Assembly: GCA_018399515.1 (NCBI GenBank)
Contig: JAGYOB010000045.1
Span: forward strand, 1-7,930
DNA from: Candidatus Nanopelagicales bacterium
Lineage (GTDB): Bacteria > Actinomycetota > Actinomycetes > S36-B12
Direction: 5' to 3'
Length of the DNA: 7,930 bases
Positions 1 to 5,463 of this stretch are shown in pieces. Both the position numbers and the translations under genes were made by a program. Positions within the stretch are counted from its first letter, which is position 1. The number at the start of each line of letters is the position of its first letter. The notes beneath the pieces are model-generated. The model was given only the letters and a program-made list of their open reading frames with translations, ran no database searches and was not told the DNA's origin.

Positions 1-53
1 GTGGCCTGGTCGGTGGCCCGGTGTGAGGCAGGCACGCTCGAGCTCCTCGCCAC
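1..53 (-). CDS. N-terminal fragment of an unidentified gene downstream of ccr (cut by the window edge)
   Basis: A GTG at 53-51 on the minus strand opens a frame that stays open to the window edge, giving 17 codons that begin M-A-R-S-S-S-V-P-A-S. The start is supported by a strong purine-rich ribosome binding site, GGAGGAGGG (plus positions 57-65), with 7 nt between its GGAGG core and the GTG. It lies in the same direction as ccr and 99 nt past the ccr stop. Seventeen residues do not allow a family call. Two guesses fit the context. One is the ethylmalonyl-CoA mutase gene that often follows ccr in actinobacteria. The other is a TetR-type regulator, whose N-termini are often short, basic and Ser/Ala-rich, and which would suit the palindrome upstream of ccr. 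A spurious start cannot be excluded. Confidence 0.42.
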   Translation of the reverse strand, partial: MARSSSVPASHRATDQA

Positions 54-56
54 GTG

Positions 57-65
57 CCCTCCTCC
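57..65 (-). promoter_or_regulatory. Strong ribosome binding site for the gene starting at 53
   Basis: On the minus strand this reads GGAGGAGGG, a near-perfect match to the 3' end of 16S rRNA. The GGAGG core is 7 nt from a GTG codon. It is the main reason for believing that a new gene begins at position 53. Confidence 0.5.
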
Positions 66-81
66 GTGCTGGCGTGCCGAT

Positions 82-133
82 GATGGCCAGAACCTGTCTG
101 ACGGTGAGTGCCCTCAGGTGGTTCCGGCCCATC
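82..133 (-). other. Stem-loop in the spacer after ccr (possible terminator, attenuator or mRNA-stabilising structure)
   Basis: Two arms pair on the minus-strand RNA: 133-120 (GATGGGCCGGAACC) and 94-82 (GGTTCTGGCCATC). They form about 13 pairs with one bulged base. The pair between 125 and 89 is G.U in minus-strand RNA but an A/C mismatch in plus-strand RNA, so the fold favours the direction in which ccr is transcribed. A second short stem (CTGA with TCAG, plus 98-101 and 114-117) sits inside the loop. It lies 19 nt past the ccr stop codon and 16 nt before the ribosome binding site of the next gene. No U-run follows, so it is not a classic intrinsic terminator, although U-poor hairpins are common in high-GC actinobacteria. 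The function is inferred only. Confidence 0.5.
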
Positions 134-152
134 GTACGTCCGGGTGGGGCGG

Positions 153-1493
153 TTATGCGCCGGCGAAACGCATGATCTGCGGTAGCAGGGCCGCCCGCTT
201 GGCCTCGTCGCGGACCCCCAGTCCAGTCTCGGGGGCGAGGCACAGCACGCCCACCTTGCCCTGATGGGCATTGTGATGGACTTCCAAGGTGGCCTCGCCC
301 ACATCCTCGAGGGCGAAGGTCTTCGACAGGGTGGGATGGATCAGGCCTCGGTCGATCAACCGGTTGGATTCGTATGCCTCGCGGTAGTTGGCGAAGTGGG
401 ACCCGATGATGCGCTTGAGATTCATCCACAGGTACCGGTTGTCGTATTCATGCATGAACCCCGAGGTCGAGGCGCAGGTGACGATCTTGCCGCCCTTGCG
501 GGTGACGTAGATGCTGGCGCCGAAGGTCTCGCGACCGGGATGCTCGAAGACGATATCGACGTCGTCTCCACCGGTGAGTTCGCGGATGCGGCTGCCCAAC
601 CGCTTCCATTCGCTGGGATCTTGGGTGGTGTCGTCCTTCCAGAACCGATAATCCTCCGCCTTGCGATCGATGATCAGTTCCGCACCCATCGACCGGCACA
701 GGTCGGCCTTCTGCGGGCTGGACACCACGCAGACGGGGATCGCCCCGCCATTGACGGCGTACTGGGTCGCATACGAGCCCAGGCCGCCCGAGGCGCCCCA
801 GATCAGCACGACATCACCTTGCTTCATCCCGCCGCCGTTCTGGGAGACCAACTGGCGGTAGGCGGTGGAGTTGACCAGCCCCGGAGCGGCGGCCTCCTCC
901 CAGGTGAGGTGCTTGGGCTTGGGAAGCAACTGATTGGACTTCACCAGCGCGATGTCGGCCAGTCCGCCGAAATTCGTCTCGAAACCCCAGATCCGCTGCT
1001 CGGGATCCATCATCGTGTCGTCGTGGCCGAGAGGGCTTTCCAGCTCCACGCTCAGGCAGTGGGCGACGACCTCGTCGCCGGGCTTCCACGCATTGACGCC
1101 GGGGCCGGTGCGCAAGACGATGCCGGCCGCGTCGGAGCCGATGATGTGATACGGCAGGTCGTGGCGCTTACCCAGGTCGTTGGTCTTGCCGTAGCGCTCC
1201 AAGAAACCGAAGGTCGACACCGGTTCGAAGATCGAGGTCCACACCGTGTTGTAGTTGATGCTCGACGCCATGACCGCGATCAAAGCCTCGCCGGGTCCGA
1301 GTTCGGGGAGGGGCACCTCATCGATGTGCAAGGAACGACGAGGGTCCTTATCCCAGGTGGACAGGCCCTCGAACATGTCGGCCTCGTCGGCGTGCACGGT
1401 GGCGGCCCGGTAAGACTCCGGCAACGACATCGCCGCGATATCGCCGGGTTCGGCTCCCTCGAGGGCGGTGTACAGCTCACTGGCCGACGTCAT
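153..1493 (-). CDS. ccr: Crotonyl-CoA carboxylase/reductase
   Basis: This 446-residue enzyme uses NADPH to reduce crotonyl-CoA while fixing CO2, giving ethylmalonyl-CoA. It is the key step of the ethylmalonyl-CoA pathway and also supplies ethylmalonyl-CoA extender units. It is a cytosolic zinc-independent MDR-family oxidoreductase. The GroES-like N-terminal domain covers about residues 55-200. The nucleotide-binding domain carries the glycine motif GASGGLG at 233-239. The four residues described as the CO2 pocket of the Kitasatospora setae enzyme (Asn81, Phe170, Glu171, His365, as I recall) align with N82, F171, E172 and H366, so activity should be intact. I chose the ATG at 1493 over upstream codons (to 1535) because AAAGGG lies 6 nt before it and the length then fits the family. 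The gene has its own control region with a palindrome. The stop is TAA at 155-153. Confidence 0.95.
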   Translation of the reverse strand: MTSASELYTALEGAEPGDIAAMSLPESYRAATVHADEADMFEGLSTWDKDPRRSLHIDEVPLPELGPGEALIAVMASSINYNTVWTSIFEPVSTFGFLERYGKTNDLGKRHDLPYHIIGSDAAGIVLRTGPGVNAWKPGDEVVAHCLSVELESPLGHDDTMMDPEQRIWGFETNFGGLADIALVKSNQLLPKPKHLTWEEAAAPGLVNSTAYRQLVSQNGGGMKQGDVVLIWGASGGLGSYATQYAVNGGAIPVCVVSSPQKADLCRSMGAELIIDRKAEDYRFWKDDTTQDPSEWKRLGSRIRELTGGDDVDIVFEHPGRETFGASIYVTRKGGKIVTCASTSGFMHEYDNRYLWMNLKRIIGSHFANYREAYESNRLIDRGLIHPTLSKTFALEDVGEATLEVHHNAHQGKVGVLCLAPETGLGVRDEAKRAALLPQIMRFAGA

Positions 1494-1499
1494 CTGGAT

Positions 1500-1505
1500 C
1501 CCTTT
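1500..1505 (-). promoter_or_regulatory. Ribosome binding site fixing the ccr start
   Basis: AAAGGG on the minus strand ends 6 nt before the ATG at 1493-1491. The frame remains open upstream to 1535, with an ATG there, but that start would place the 16-bp palindrome (1544-1559) in the ribosome binding zone. This site favours the shorter protein. Confidence 0.6.
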
Positions 1506-1543
1506 CGCTGGCGGTCTGTCGCGCTCGGCAGGCATGAAAGCGC

Positions 1544-1559
1544 GTTAACGATCGTTAAC
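1544..1559. promoter_or_regulatory. 16-bp perfect palindrome upstream of ccr, probable repressor operator
   Basis: GTTAACGATCGTTAAC is its own reverse complement over all 16 bases, and it is AT-rich within GC-rich surroundings. It lies 50 nt upstream of the ccr ATG and 33 nt past the stop of the small membrane protein gene. Its size, symmetry and AAC...GTT half-sites resemble operators of dimeric TetR-family repressors of acyl-CoA and fatty-acid genes. The specific regulator is not shown. A possible -10 box (TACACT on the minus strand, plus 1569-1574) lies 9 nt upstream, so transcription would start at or just before the palindrome and a bound protein would block it. Confidence 0.65.
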
Positions 1560-1568
1560 ACACCTACC

Positions 1569-1597
1569 AGTGTAGCCAATACCAGCGGCGGATTACC
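1569..1597 (-). promoter_or_regulatory. Candidate ccr promoter
   Basis: On the minus strand TACACT (1574-1569) matches the TAnnnT pattern of actinobacterial -10 boxes. The hexamer 17 nt upstream, GGTAAT (1597-1592), is a poor -35 and overlaps the stop codon of the preceding gene. The predicted start point falls near 1561-1562, giving a leader of about 70 nt that begins at the palindrome. The support is positional plus the -10 match only. Confidence 0.35.
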
Positions 1598-1787
1598 AGG
1601 TGATGTATCCCTCGGCACGGGCGAGGTACAGCCCGACCACGATCAGCCCGAGTGCGATGGTGATGACGACGAGTTTGGTGATCTTGCGGATGATGGCGAA
1701 AACGAGCAGCGCCACCACAACGATGGCAGCGATCAGGAGTACCGGAGTGTCCACCGGTGAGGTCACGGATGTCGCGATGGTGTCCAT
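1593..1787 (-). CDS. Small two-helix membrane protein of unknown function
   Basis: This gene encodes 64 residues: a short polar N-terminus (about 1-14), a hydrophobic helix of Val/Leu/Ile/Ala (about 15-33), a tight basic turn RKITK (34-38), and a second helix (about 39-56) ending in a short polar tail. The basic turn between the helices suggests a hairpin with the loop in the cytoplasm and both ends outside, by the positive-inside rule. I do not recognise a named family. The ATG at 1787 lies 8 nt after the epimerase stop, so the two genes are probably cotranscribed. The ribosome binding site is weak (TGAG) and translation may be coupled. A TTG overlapping the epimerase stop (1799) is a less likely start. 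The gap to ccr is 99 nt. It could be a membrane anchor, a transporter accessory or simply a passenger; nothing decides. Confidence 0.7.
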   Translation of the reverse strand: MDTIATSVTSPVDTPVLLIAAIVVVALLVFAIIRKITKLVVITIALGLIVVGLYLARAEGYITW

Positions 1788-1795
1788 CGTCGGAC

Positions 1796-2239
1796 TCAAT
1801 GCTCGCCCGGCTCGCCCGGTTCGCCCGGCTCGACCAGTTCGACCAGAACCCCGCCGGCGTCCTTGGGATGGATGAAGTTCACCCGTGATCCGGCCGTGCC
1901 CGATTTGGGGCTGTCGTACAGCAGGCGGACACCGGATTCGCGCAGTTGTTCGCACGCGGCGTCGATGTCTGCGACCCGGTAGGCGACCTGCTGGATTCCC
2001 GGTCCGGAGCGGTCGAGGAACTTCGCGATCGTGGTGTCCGGGCCGAGCGGGGCGAGGAGTTGGATGCACGACCCGGAGTCCCCCACAGCCAGCATCGCTT
2101 CGCGGACACCCTGCTCGGTGTTGACCTCCTCGTGCACTACCTCCATGCCGAAGGTGCGCGAATAGAACTCCATGGCCGCGTCCAGATCGGCGACAGCGAT
2201 GCCGACATGGTCGATGTGGGTGAACAGTCCGGTCGGCAT
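1796..2239 (-). CDS. mce: Methylmalonyl-CoA (ethylmalonyl-CoA) epimerase
   Basis: This 147-residue cytosolic enzyme of the VOC (glyoxalase-fold) superfamily interconverts (2S)- and (2R)-methylmalonyl-CoA. In ethylmalonyl-CoA pathway organisms it also acts on ethylmalonyl-CoA. Two babab modules are visible: the first opens with HIDHVGIAVADLD (8-20), the second with GIQQVAYRVADID (81-93). Against the Propionibacterium shermanii enzyme (metal ligands His12, Gln65, His91, Glu141; catalytic Glu48), this protein has H11, Q60, E134 and E47. The His91 position, however, is Q84. I recall the same Gln-Gln in mycobacterial homologues, so it is probably a subfamily trait and not damage. The start is ATG 2239, with AGGAGG (plus 2245-2250) 5 nt upstream; the frame runs open to 2311 but without a comparable site. 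The C-terminus carries a (PGE)3 tail from a 9-bp DNA repeat. It is divergent from the thiolase gene. Confidence 0.92.
   Translation of the reverse strand: MPTGLFTHIDHVGIAVADLDAAMEFYSRTFGMEVVHEEVNTEQGVREAMLAVGDSGSCIQLLAPLGPDTTIAKFLDRSGPGIQQVAYRVADIDAACEQLRESGVRLLYDSPKSGTAGSRVNFIHPKDAGGVLVELVEPGEPGEPGEH
1801..1845. repeat. Five 9-bp tandem units inside the 3' end of mce
   Basis: Three units of G(C/T)TCGCCCG (1801-1827) are followed by two units of G(C/T)TCGACCA (1828-1845). In the epimerase reading frame they encode LVE-LVE-PGE-PGE-PGE, just before the final His. The in-phase length means that copy-number change would lengthen or shorten the tail without a frameshift. Confidence 0.85.
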
Positions 2240-2323
2240 GCGATCCTCCTGGTATCGATGATCACTCGCTAGGGTGTCGCCCATCGTGGCAAACCGCCAG
2301 TCCCGACCCACGCGGAGGTCCCC
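2240..2323. promoter_or_regulatory. Divergent spacer between mce and the thiolase gene
   Basis: These 84 bases must hold start signals for both directions. For the plus strand, TAGGGT at 2270-2275 fits a TAnnnT -10 box, giving a leader of about 40 nt, but no good -35 lies upstream of it. For the minus strand, TTGCCA (plus 2287-2292) resembles a -35 box, but no convincing -10 follows at 16-18 nt. Ribosome binding sites flank the spacer: AGGAGG for mce (2245-2250) and GGAGG for the thiolase (2314-2318). No copy of the 16-bp palindrome seen upstream of ccr is present, so the two promoters need not share that regulator. Confidence 0.4.
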
Positions 2324-3559
2324 ATGTCGCCAACGTCGTCGTCAACGTCGTCGCCAACGTCGACACCATCGACGAACTCCAATCCCAGCGTCATCGTCGC
2401 CGGAGCGCGCACCCCGATGGGGCGCCTGCTGGGCTCCTTGAAGGGGATGAGCGCGGCCGATCTCGGCGGAGTCGCGATCAAAGCCGCGCTGGAGCGCTCG
2501 GGGGTGCGCCCGGATCAGGTGGATTACGTCATCATGGGCCAGGTCATCCAGGCCGGAGCGGGGCAGAACGCCACGCGAATGGCCGCGACGAATGCCGGCG
2601 TCGGTATGGACGTCCCGTCGATGACCATCAACAAGGTGTGTCTGTCGGGCATCGATGCCATCGCGCTCGCCGATCAGCTCATCCGCGCCGGGGAGTTCGA
2701 TGTCGTGGTGGCCGGTGGCATGGAGTCGATGACGCAGGCCCCGCACCTGCTGCTCGGATCGCGCGAAGGTGTGAAATACGGCGACTGGACGATGGTCGAT
2801 GCCATGGCCCACGATGCCCTCCGATGCAGTTTCGATCTGTGTGCGATGGGTGAGGCGACCGAGAACTACAACTCCCGCTACTCCTTCACCCGGGAGGACC
2901 AGGATGCGTTCGCGGCGCGATCGCATCAGCGTGCAGCCGAAGCCACCAAGAACGGCCTGTTCGATGCGGAGATCGCGCCCGTGATGATCCCGCAGCGCAA
3001 GGGCGATCCGATCGAGTTCGTCACCGATGAGGGGATCCGTGCCGACACCACCGCCGACAGCCTGGCGGGTCTGCGCCCGGCCTTCGCCAAGGACGGCACG
3101 ATCACAGCAGGCAACGCGTCCCAGATCTCCGATGGTGCTGCAGCCGTCGTCGTCATGAGCAAAGCGAAGGCGACGGAACTGGGACTGTCCTGGTTGGCAG
3201 AGATCGGTGCACACGGTGTTGTGGCCGGACCTGATTCCTCGCTTCACGAGCAGCCGGCCAACGCGATCCGCAAGGCCTGCGAGAAGGAGGGCATCTCGGT
3301 CTCCGATCTCGACCTCATCGAGATCAACGAGGCTTTTGCTGCGGTGGGACTGGCCTCGGTGGCTGCCCTGGGTGTCAGCGAGGACATCGTCAATGTCAAT
3401 GGCGGGGCCATCGCCCTCGGACACCCGGTCGGGATGTCCGGTGCTCGCATCGCCGTGCACCTCGCCTTGGAACTAGCTCGCCGCGGAGGCGGAATCGGGG
3501 CCGCGGCCCTGTGCGGCGGCGGCGGGCAGGGCGACGCTCTGATCCTGCGCGTGCCCTGA
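2324..3559 (+). CDS. Acetyl-CoA C-acetyltransferase (biosynthetic-type thiolase)
   Basis: This 411-residue cytosolic thiolase condenses two acetyl-CoA to acetoacetyl-CoA, or runs in reverse in degradation. The catalytic set is complete: nucleophile C106 in NKVCLSG, the NEAF motif at 335-338, H367 in GHPVG, and C397 in the C-terminal CGGGGQGDA segment. The thiolase N-terminal signature SVIVAGARTPMG starts only at residue 22. The first 20 residues are a Ser/Thr/Pro-rich tail encoded by 12-bp repeats. I keep the ATG at 2324 because GGAGG lies 5 nt before it and no ATG occurs before M32, which is inside the core fold. It is first of a plus-strand run with meaB (13 nt gap) and the thioredoxin gene. 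In M. tuberculosis the counterpart is fadA4, as I recall. The products downstream of acetoacetyl-CoA would feed crotonyl-CoA to Ccr. Confidence 0.93.
   Translation: MSPTSSSTSSPTSTPSTNSNPSVIVAGARTPMGRLLGSLKGMSAADLGGVAIKAALERSGVRPDQVDYVIMGQVIQAGAGQNATRMAATNAGVGMDVPSMTINKVCLSGIDAIALADQLIRAGEFDVVVAGGMESMTQAPHLLLGSREGVKYGDWTMVDAMAHDALRCSFDLCAMGEATENYNSRYSFTREDQDAFAARSHQRAAEATKNGLFDAEIAPVMIPQRKGDPIEFVTDEGIRADTTADSLAGLRPAFAKDGTITAGNASQISDGAAAVVVMSKAKATELGLSWLAEIGAHGVVAGPDSSLHEQPANAIRKACEKEGISVSDLDLIEINEAFAAVGLASVAALGVSEDIVNVNGGAIALGHPVGMSGARIAVHLALELARRGGGIGAAALCGGGGQGDALILRVP
2330..2377. repeat. 12-bp tandem repeat in the 5' end of the thiolase gene
   Basis: Units at 2330-2341, 2342-2353 and 2354-2365 follow (C/T)CAACGTCG followed by TCG or ACA. 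A decayed fourth unit (2366-2377) follows. In frame they encode P/S-T-S-S-like blocks that make up the low-complexity tail ahead of the thiolase core. Confidence 0.75.
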
Positions 3560-3572
3560 GACGCTCTCGAGG

Positions 3573-4556
3573 ATGGGGTCGGCCGCGATGGGTGACGTAG
3601 CGGACCTCGTCGCACGTGTCGCCGCGGGGGAACCCCGGGCCATCGGTCGACTGATCTCGTGGATCGAGGATGGCTCTGCGCAATTGCCGGAGGCGATGGG
3701 GTTGATCGCGGCCCAGCCCGGTCGAGCCCATGTCATCGGTGTCACCGGTCCTCCCGGAGTCGGCAAGTCGACGATGACGTCGGCGCTGGTCGCGGCGTGG
3801 CGAGCACGCGGCGATCGGGTCGGGGTGATCGCGGTCGATCCGTCCTCACCGTTCTCCGGGGGCGCCCTGCTGGGAGACCGCATCCGGATGCATGATCACG
3901 CCACCGATTCGGGCGTCTTCATCCGATCGATGGCCTCGCGAGGGCACCTGGGCGGGTTGGCGGCGACGACGCCGCAGGCCGTGCGAATCCTGGCAGCGGG
4001 CGGCTTCGACATCGTGCTCGTCGAAACGGTCGGCGTCGGCCAGTCCGAGGTCGAGGTGGCGGCTTCGGCGGACACGACACTGGTGCTGATGGCCCCCGGT
4101 ATGGGTGATGGGATCCAGGCGGCGAAGGCGGGCATCTTGGAGGTCGGCGATGTTCTGTGCGTCAATAAGGCCGACCGGGACGGCGCCCAGACAACCGCGC
4201 GTGAACTTCGCCAGATGCTGGATTTATCCGAGCGGGGTCCGGCGCAATGGCGGCCCCTGGTCGTCACCGCAGTGGCCAGTCGTGGCGAGGTCGACGAGGT
4301 CGTGGCCGGCCTGGATGCGCACCGGGAATTCGCCAGCGCCAGCGGTGCCGGCCAGGAACGTCGCCACCGTCGCGCCATCGAGGAGATCACGGCCTTGACT
4401 CTCGCCCAGATCGGTCGACGGTTGTCCACGACCGAGGCGTCGTTCGTCTCCGAACTCGCCGACCAGGTCGTCGCGGCAGAACTCGACCCCTTCGCGGCGA
4501 CGGACCGACTTCGTGCGCACCTCGGCGTGGACCAAGACGGGGCAGTGCCAGGATAG
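3573..4556 (+). CDS. meaB: MeaB-type G3E GTPase, chaperone of a B12-dependent acyl-CoA mutase
   Basis: This is a 327-residue P-loop GTPase of the MeaB/ArgK branch. Such proteins guard adenosylcobalamin-dependent methylmalonyl-CoA mutase (and ethylmalonyl-CoA mutase), gating cofactor loading and preventing inactivation. Visible motifs are Walker A GPPGVGKST (59-67), the family segment VDPSSPFSGGALLGDRIRM (88-106), the Walker B/switch region ETVGVGQSE (151-159), and the base-recognition motif NKAD (198-201). The C-terminal helical stretch (about 265-327) is the dimerisation arm known in this family. The start is uncertain. The ATG at 3573 has GAGG directly abutting it, and the ATG at 3588 (322 residues) has only a weak GGGG about 9 nt upstream. 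Both fall within 30 nt of the thiolase stop, so coupling is likely. No mutase gene is next to it in this window, unlike many meaB loci. Confidence 0.92.
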   Translation: MGSAAMGDVADLVARVAAGEPRAIGRLISWIEDGSAQLPEAMGLIAAQPGRAHVIGVTGPPGVGKSTMTSALVAAWRARGDRVGVIAVDPSSPFSGGALLGDRIRMHDHATDSGVFIRSMASRGHLGGLAATTPQAVRILAAGGFDIVLVETVGVGQSEVEVAASADTTLVLMAPGMGDGIQAAKAGILEVGDVLCVNKADRDGAQTTARELRQMLDLSERGPAQWRPLVVTAVASRGEVDEVVAGLDAHREFASASGAGQERRHRRAIEEITALTLAQIGRRLSTTEASFVSELADQVVAAELDPFAATDRLRAHLGVDQDGAVPG

Positions 4557-4560
4557 GTCC

Positions 4561-5457
4561 GTGAGTACTCAGCCGAATAATCCCATTCCGGTGCGAGGTG
4601 CAGTCGATCTGTCGACTCTGGCCCAGCAGCGGCAAACCCAGCAGCGTCGAGATGCAGCGATGGGTGCTGCACCGACAGGAGTCGTCGTCGATGTCACCGA
4701 GGCGACCTTCCAGGCCGACGTCATCGACCAGAGCCAGACTGTCCCGGTCGTCTTGGACCTGTGGGCGACGTGGTGCGGACCCTGCAAGACCCTGTCGCCG
4801 ATCCTGGAAACCCTCGCTGCCGAATACGCCGGGCGATTCGTGTTGGCCAAGGTCGATGTCGATGCGCAGCAGCAGATCGCGGCGGCTTTCCAGGTGCAGA
4901 GCATTCCTAGCGTGTTCGCCGTCGTCGCCGGCCAGCCGGTGCCGCTGTTCCAAGGCGCGCTCCCCGAACCGCAGGTGCGTCAGTATCTCGAGGAACTGCT
5001 CAAGGTGGCCGCTCAGGCTGGGGTGACCGGCACACTGTCGGGGGCTGCCGAGTCGGAGAACGCAGGTGCGGTTCCCGAAGAGGAGCCGGCCGACCCACGA
5101 TTCGATGCCGCGTCCGACGCCATCGAGGCCGGCGACTGGGCGGGGGCAGCCGCTGCCTATCAGCAGGTGCTCGACGCGGAGCCGGCCAATGTCGACGCAC
5201 AAGCAGGTGTTGCGATGTGCCGCATGCAACTGCGCTTGGACGAAGCTGCTGAGACCGGTGCTCTGCGCGATGCCGACGAGGCCGCATCGCGCGGTGATTT
5301 CTCGACGGCATTCGCCGCCTTGATCGCGCTGGTGCGTTCCACGGCGGGGGCTGATCGGGATGCAGCGAGGGAACGGCTGCTCGACATGTTCGTTATTGCC
5401 GGAGACATCCCCGAGGTTGCGCAGGCGCGCATCGATCTGGCCAACGCGCTGTTTTGA
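4561..5457 (+). CDS. Thioredoxin-TPR fusion protein (CnoX/YbbN-like)
   Basis: This 298-residue protein has a thioredoxin fold (about 42-150) with the active-site motif WCGPC at 71-75 and the cis-proline loop SIPSVFA (115-121). A Glu/Ala-rich linker (about 158-178) follows, then TPR-like helical repeats (about 180-298). The layout matches the CnoX/YbbN co-chaperone family, which protects client proteins under oxidative stress. E. coli CnoX lacks the full CXXC, while this protein keeps both cysteines and so should have redox activity. About 35 polar, Gln/Arg-rich residues precede the domain, with no signal peptide, so a cytosolic location is inferred. GTG 4561 is chosen because AGGA (4550-4553) lies 7 nt upstream and meaB ends 4 nt before it; the frame extends to 4513 inside meaB. 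Mycobacteria have a similar thioredoxin gene (Rv1324) at this place, as I recall. Confidence 0.88.
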   Translation: MSTQPNNPIPVRGAVDLSTLAQQRQTQQRRDAAMGAAPTGVVVDVTEATFQADVIDQSQTVPVVLDLWATWCGPCKTLSPILETLAAEYAGRFVLAKVDVDAQQQIAAAFQVQSIPSVFAVVAGQPVPLFQGALPEPQVRQYLEELLKVAAQAGVTGTLSGAAESENAGAVPEEEPADPRFDAASDAIEAGDWAGAAAAYQQVLDAEPANVDAQAGVAMCRMQLRLDEAAETGALRDADEAASRGDFSTAFAALIALVRSTAGADRDAARERLLDMFVIAGDIPEVAQARIDLANALF

Positions 5458-5463
5458 TCGCGG

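Noticed and set aside
1..264. 87-codon plus-strand frame covering the left edge and the end of ccr
   Set aside because: It overlaps the ccr C-terminus, starts at the very first base by chance, and its product has no pattern. The minus-strand start at 53 with a good ribosome binding site explains the region better.
1494..1535. Upstream ATG extending ccr by 14 residues
   Set aside because: The extension is Arg/Pro-rich and unlike the family. AAAGGG at proper spacing supports the ATG at 1493, and the upstream ATG lacks a clear site.
264..1760. 498-codon open frame on the plus strand opposite ccr and the small membrane protein gene
   Set aside because: It is antisense to a clear crotonyl-CoA carboxylase/reductase. 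Its translation is rich in Gly, Ala, Val, Asp and Arg with no motif. Long mirror frames are expected when third positions are G or C.
2342..3460. 372-codon open frame on the minus strand opposite the thiolase gene
   Set aside because: It is antisense to an intact thiolase. The translation is Arg/His/Gly/Asp-rich with no domain pattern, and there is no promoter or start-site support.
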